Assembly (NCBI RefSeq): GCF_000003815.2
Contig: NC_049979.1
Coordinates: 20,722,759 to 20,786,758 of the forward strand
Direction of reading: 5' to 3'
Length of the DNA: 64,000 nt
From: Branchiostoma floridae
Taxonomy: Eukaryota; Chordata; Leptocardii; Amphioxiformes; Branchiostomatidae
This document shows positions 62,405 to 64,000 of this stretch, in pieces; the stretch's first letter is position 1, and each line of letters begins with the position of its first letter. The position numbers and the translations under genes are program-made. Below the pieces are notes generated by a model. That model searched no databases. It worked only from the letters and a program-made list of their open reading frames with translations, and had not been told where the DNA came from.

Positions 62405-63413
62405 CGTTCATTTCCTACAAACTGAAAGATCATGAGTACAAAACTAGCAAATAAAGATAGAATGAGAAGTTGTTGCTGTCTTTCTGACTCATTGTTTTGA
62501 CCTTTCTGATAATTTCTACCGTTGTGACTCGACGGTGACCAATGCACCAAAAAAAATAAATAACTGACAGCTCTGAGCAACAGGTGTAGGCCAAACTGCT
62601 TCTGTTCAGGTAATTGTTTTATATAAAATGTATCTAGATATACCGGGGGAATGTCCTAAGGTGACCCTGCTGCCTTGCGTCTGTCCTAAGACCAACGTGC
62701 ACCGAGTACTTATCATTTTATACCACTGTGTCCCTAACGTCACTTATTAAGTATGCAAATTAAACAAGACCATAATCTGAGACCTCTGGTACCCTGATTG
62801 AAACAATGTTGAAATCCACCACTTTGGAACGGCTTGGCCAATGAGCGGGCCTTGCATATTTTATAGATTCATTCGCCCAGGGCTTTGTTATGACTGACCT
62901 TAAGTTACCCCGTCGTCATATGCCTGTCTCAGGACTAATGTTTGCAAAACGTGTCAAAGCTCATTCAGGCACTGAAACGAACGCATTGTCGGTAAGAATT
63001 CCGATTTTCGTTGCTTGTTTTCATGACTAGGGGGTGGGGGCGTTAAGACTATCGCTTGGTCATATGCCGGTCACTATACAATGTATATACACCTGTTGTA
63101 GGTTATGTAACATCCTTGCCTAGCGAAAGTAGTATATCCTACAAGGAACCATTCGGGGGCGTGTCTGCTTCCTGTGTCCGTCGGCACGTATCAACATTTG
63201 GTCTCTGCCAGGGCTAGGGAGCTAGTTTTCAGGCAGAGGTTTGTAAGAATGTATCATCAGGACTAATCTGACATAGGAAAATAACAGATAATGGCTTGCT
63301 TGCTCTTAAATATGGTGAGCTACCTCAAGGGACAGTCTAAAAAGGTATGGGAGCCATGACGGAGAAAGTCAACATGTTATTTACTTAGTTTGTGTTTGGT
63401 TACAGGCCCAGCT
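62405..63413. other. Intergenic between LRR-Ig paralogues
   Basis: The part at about 62885-62990 is a diverged copy of 58620-58760 (shared CCTGTCTCAGGACTAATGTT and AACGTGTCAAAG), and 63150-63360 matches 58890-59110. These are the paralogous upstream regions of the tandem duplication. No other gene seen. Confidence 0.6.
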
Positions 63414-64000
63414 ATGAAGGCGCTCTGTTTCCTTCTGACGCTTTGTGCGGTGGGCTTACTGCCCCGTTCTTCTGCCTGCCCAAAGTACTGCTACTGCGAC
63501 AGTTACGAGAAAGATGAATATTCTGTGAGGTGCAATGGTGCCAACATAACTGCCATTCCACGGGACATTCCAAAGAACACAACAATGTTGGATATCAGTA
63601 AGTCTCGGAATGTTTCGTATTTTTGCTTTTGTCATTCGTATGATATTAAGTAAACGAGACCTGTCCACCCTTCAAGTTCAATAATTCGTGGACACCGTAC
63701 CTACAGGTTTCAGTTGGCCTTGTTTACTAGTAGGCAAACTGACATTGCCATTCACGCTCACAAAATATAAAAGTAATTCGCAGTTTACGATATAACATTA
63801 ATAATTGTCCCATTTCTACAGGTTTCACCCCAATCACCATGCTACGGAAAGGAGACTTCGTTGACATGCCCAAACTCAAACAGTTGAACGTTTGGTGGAA
63901 CTTCAACCTGACCATGGTCGAACTGGGAACCTTCGACAATCTACCGACCATCACGTCACTCGGGCTGGATCAAAACAACATCAAAGATCTAAAAGGCGTC
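63414..64000 (+). CDS. LRR-Ig paralogue, cut by the window end
   Basis: Exon 1 is 63414-63597 (signal peptide MKALCFLLTLCAVGLLPRSS, LRRNT cap CPKYCYC) and exon 2 starts at 63822, phase 1, continuing past 64000. The first 46 residues of exon 2 are almost identical to those of the upstream gene (SFTPITMLRKGDFVDMPKLK), then the frame jumps from TSLGL to DQNNIKDLKGV, which in the neighbour lies 143 residues further on. It therefore has fewer LRRs. The intron positions and phases match the neighbour. Confidence 0.88.

Overview
This is an animal nuclear window: genes are split by GT-AG introns with matching phases, there are two runs of N, and much of the rest is repeats. An ENaC/degenerin channel pair with F5/8C and kringle modules, secreted LRR-Ig genes, and many short inverted-repeat transposons fit a cephalochordate (amphioxus, Branchiostoma). 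That assignment is inference from gene content, not a database result.

Layout. 1-5040: a satellite of about 201-bp monomers that flips orientation near 2246. 5127-7937: a foldback element with two 788-bp arms identical by eye, whose loop carries a short array of the same satellite. 7938-11600: no convincing gene. 11822-14514: an inverted duplication carrying two divergent copies of an unrecognised intronless gene; the left copy is frameshifted. 15650-16974 (+): mrpl41, four exons. 18411-39809 (-): one long gene of at least 16 coding pieces, an IQ-motif protein I cannot name, tail to tail with mrpl41. Its introns hold a tRNA-derived SINE, MITEs, LINE debris and the two assembly gaps. 40878-43000 (-): a decayed LINE. 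43690-47541 and 52283-57309 (+): two tandem paralogous channel genes. 59175-62043 (+): a secreted LRR-Ig protein; 63414 to the window end: a second, truncated-by-window paralogue.

The most notable content is the channel pair. Each keeps a standard ENaC/ASIC frame: HG gating motif, TM1, palm start, C-terminal ectodomain, and TM2 with a GxS filter. Into the finger region of each is inserted about 730 residues: a tract bounded by two furin-type sites, four cysteine-rich repeats of about 90 residues, an F5/8C (discoidin) domain and a kringle. Nearly all of this lies in one 2.8-kb exon. Such proteins would be membrane channels with a large modular ectodomain able to bind ligand or matrix. The architecture looks unusual and is the best candidate for something undescribed; function is not shown by the sequence.

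Other structure: the IQ gene has a run of phase-0 exons encoding similar short helical units; the LRR-Ig pair differ by an in-frame loss of 143 residues (about six LRRs); and the inverted gene pair shares duplicated promoters with a third partial copy in the spacer.
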